From Vombatus ursinus (lineage: Eukaryota > Chordata > Mammalia > Diprotodontia > Vombatidae), in contig NW_020954719.1 in assembly GCF_900497805.2 (NCBI RefSeq), positions 6,606,268 to 6,670,267 of the forward strand: a DNA stretch of 64,000 bases. The letters run 5' to 3'. This document shows positions 62,070-64,000 of the stretch, one piece after another. Below the pieces are notes generated by a model. The model did not search any database and had not been told where the DNA came from. It was given only the letters and a program-made list of their open reading frames with translations. A program made the position numbers and the translations under genes. Within the stretch, counting starts at the first letter, position 1. Every line of letters begins with the position of its first letter.

Positions 62070-63216
62070 TCATGAACCTGTAACTCACTTAACTTCTCCT
62101 TTAAGAATTTGGATGTTATGCCACTTGGTGCATATATACTTAGTATTGATATTATTTCATTGTCTATCATACCTTTTAGCAAGATATAGTTTTCTTCCAT
62201 ATGTCTTTTAATTAGGTCTATTTTTGCTTTTGCTTTGTCTGAGATCAGGAACGCTACCCCTGCTTTTTTTTTTTACTTCAGCTGAAGCATAATAGATTCT
62301 GCTCCAGCCCCTTATTTTTACTCTGTGTATATCTCTCTGCTTCAGGTGTGTTTCTAACAAACAACGTATTATAGGATTCTGTTTTTTAATCCACCCTGAT
62401 ATCCATTTCTTTTTATGGGAGATTTCATCCCATTCACCTTCACAGTTATAATTACTATGTTTTTTTCTCCATCCTATTTTTCCTCCTGTTTGTCCTCTCT
62501 CTCCTTTTACCCCTTCCCTCCTCAGCAATGTTTTGCTTCTGTCTACTGCCTCCCCATGTCTGCCCTCTGTTCTGTCAGTCTCTCCTCCCTACCTCTATTT
62601 AATCTCCTCCCCTCCTACTTCCCTGTCAGGTAGGATAGATTTCTATTTTCAGCTAAGTGTGTATAGTGTTCCCTCTTTAAGTCAATACTAATGAGAGTAA
62701 GGTTAAAGCAATGCCCATCACCCACCCTCACATCTTTCCCTCCACTGTAATAAGTTTTTCATGCCTCTTCATGTGAAATAATTTAACTCATTTTACTTCT
62801 CCCTTCCTTCTGCAACCAATGTACTCCTCTTTCTCATCCCTTAATTATTTTTTTATATCATTCCCTCAAATTCACCTTATATTCATATCCTCTGTCCATG
62901 TATATTCCTTCTAGCTGTAATGGTACAACTTTTAAGAATTACAAGTATCATCTTCCCATGTAAGGATGTAAACAGTTCATCTCCATTGAATCCCTTATGT
63001 TTTCTTTTCCCTTTTTACCTTTTAGGCTTCTCTTGGGTCTTGATACTGGAGCTCAAATTTTCTGTTCAATTCTGGTCTTCTCCTTAGAAAAGTTTGAAAT
63101 CCTTCTATTTCATTGAATGACCATTTTTTTCCTTGGAGCATCATATTTAATTTTGCTGGGTAGGTGCTTCTTGGTTGTAGTAGTAGCTCCTTTGCCTTCT
63201 GTAATATCATGTTCCA

Positions 63217-63739
63217 TGTAACATCTGGAATTCCCCTGGCTGGGGAACTCTTGACTGTGGGGTATTCTTTTTGATACCAAAGGAAGAAGCCAGAATGATT
63301 ATAGGTGGTGGTTTGCTCAATCATGAATACTTACAAACAGGCAATCTTTAGTCTAGGGCAGCAGCCAGACAGTTTAATGGATCTCCACTAACAAACCCCC
63401 AAAATCCCCATGGTAATTATAGAAAGCAGATAAAGGGAGGAGGATCTACAGAGTGCATCACTACTGATTGGTGGATATTTTTAATTTTCTGCTTAGTAAT
63501 GAGCTTGGGCATTAACCAATGTTATTCCCAAACACAAGTTTGTGTATTGATGATGTATCAGTCACAATATTCTTATTATGACTTTCATAGATCATAGTAT
63601 CTTAAGTTATGACTCAGTATCTAAGTTATGATTTTTAACTGGTCACCACGTCCAGGTTTTTACCTTCCATAGAATTTTAATTTTTATGGCTTTTCACTTA
63701 TTACTGTATTTTATGACTTTCCCCAATAGGAACCCTACA
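63217..63739 (-). mobile_element. solo LTR inserted in L1 ORF1 (523 bp)
   Basis: On minus it starts TGTAGGGTTCC and ends ATGTTACA, the TG...CA form of retroviral LTRs. TGGAA (TTCCA on plus) flanks it at 63,212-63,216 and 63,740-63,744, a 5-bp target duplication. L1 ORF1 sequence is collinear on either side. Retroviral family not determined; no internal genes. Confidence 0.85.
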
Positions 63740-64000
63740 TTCCATGACCTCTGATCCTTTAATGTTGCAGCTGCTAAGTCCTGTGTAATCTTGATTGTGG
63801 CTTCTGGATACTTGAATTGCTTCTTTCTGGCCATTTGCAGTATTTTTTCCTTGATCTGATAGTTCTGTAATTTGACTATAATGTTCCTTGGGATTTTTAT
63901 TTTGGGATCTCTTTCCTGAGGTGATTGGTAGAGTCTTTCAATGACTATTTTGCCCTCTGGTTCCAGGATATCAGGGCAGTTTTCCTTGATAATTTCTTGA

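Larger units (their letters stand above)
60855..64000 (-). mobile_element. L1, antisense, ORF1 to 3' UTR, interrupted by a gap and an LTR
   Basis: From left: 3' UTR, ORF2 C-terminus (IAALFVVAKCWKLRGC, SIGEWLKKL) to 61,557, an N run, then the ORF2 endonuclease region (ISILSIYAPSG; ETHLKQRDIHRVKIRGW, compare L1 ETHLKTRDTHRLKIKGW) to about 62,400. The inter-ORF region follows, then the ORF1 C-terminus (PRSTYPAKLNMM, compare PRISYPAKLSF). ORF1 resumes beyond an LTR at 63,740-64,000 (KYPEATIKITQDLAAATLK). It continues past the window. Confidence 0.9.

Overview
The window is nuclear DNA from a mammal, almost certainly a marsupial. The evidence is a spliced vertebrate alpha-tubulin gene at the left edge and dense interspersed repeats of marsupial type: many L1 copies with marsupial-style 3' ends, tRNA-derived SINEs of the WSINE1/MAR1 type, old L2 and MIR/THER copies, hAT-like elements and solo LTRs. 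Species cannot be fixed from the sequence. There are no bacterial-style genes, operons, CRISPR arrays or recognisable tRNA/rRNA genes.

Left end (1-3.5 kb, minus strand): the 5' part of an alpha-tubulin gene of the TUBA1A/1B/1C group. Exon 1 (ATG only), exon 2 (codons 2-76), exon 3 (76-125) and the start of exon 4 (126-147) are present with good splice sites. The gene runs off the left edge. A TATA box and a CCAAT box lie upstream of exon 1, at about 3.38 and 3.47 kb.

3.5-20 kb: intergenic DNA with L1, L2, CR1/L3 and SINE pieces, microsatellites, two related LTR-like blocks (13.7-14.3 and 18.4-19.5 kb), an unplaced direct repeat (6.2 and 8.1 kb), and two clusters of RFX X-box-like palindromes (16.8 and 17.55 kb) outside recognised repeats.

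20-30.5 kb: a nested stack of transposable elements. A diverged repeat is split by L1-in-L1, L1, and L2-with-SINE insertions, followed by a broken Ty3/gypsy integrase fossil and more L1.

30.5-60 kb: mostly repeats, with unique-looking stretches at 30.6-34.3, 45.1-48.2 and 48.4-49.5 kb. One possible host exon of an unidentified minus-strand transcript sits at 44,998-45,073. An L1 inserted directly beside it and its 15-bp target duplication copied the splice donor. A 114-bp hAT-like foldback with two perfect 49-bp arms lies at 58.65 kb.

60.8-64 kb: a minus-strand L1 with ORF2 C-terminus, endonuclease and ORF1 pieces, interrupted by a 512-N gap and by a solo LTR with a clean 5-bp target duplication.

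Three N runs (19,343-19,393; 39,506-39,621; 61,558-62,069) are assembly gaps, and two lie inside L1. I found no convincing undescribed system. The notable content is the insertion history and a few candidate regulatory or exonic sequences.
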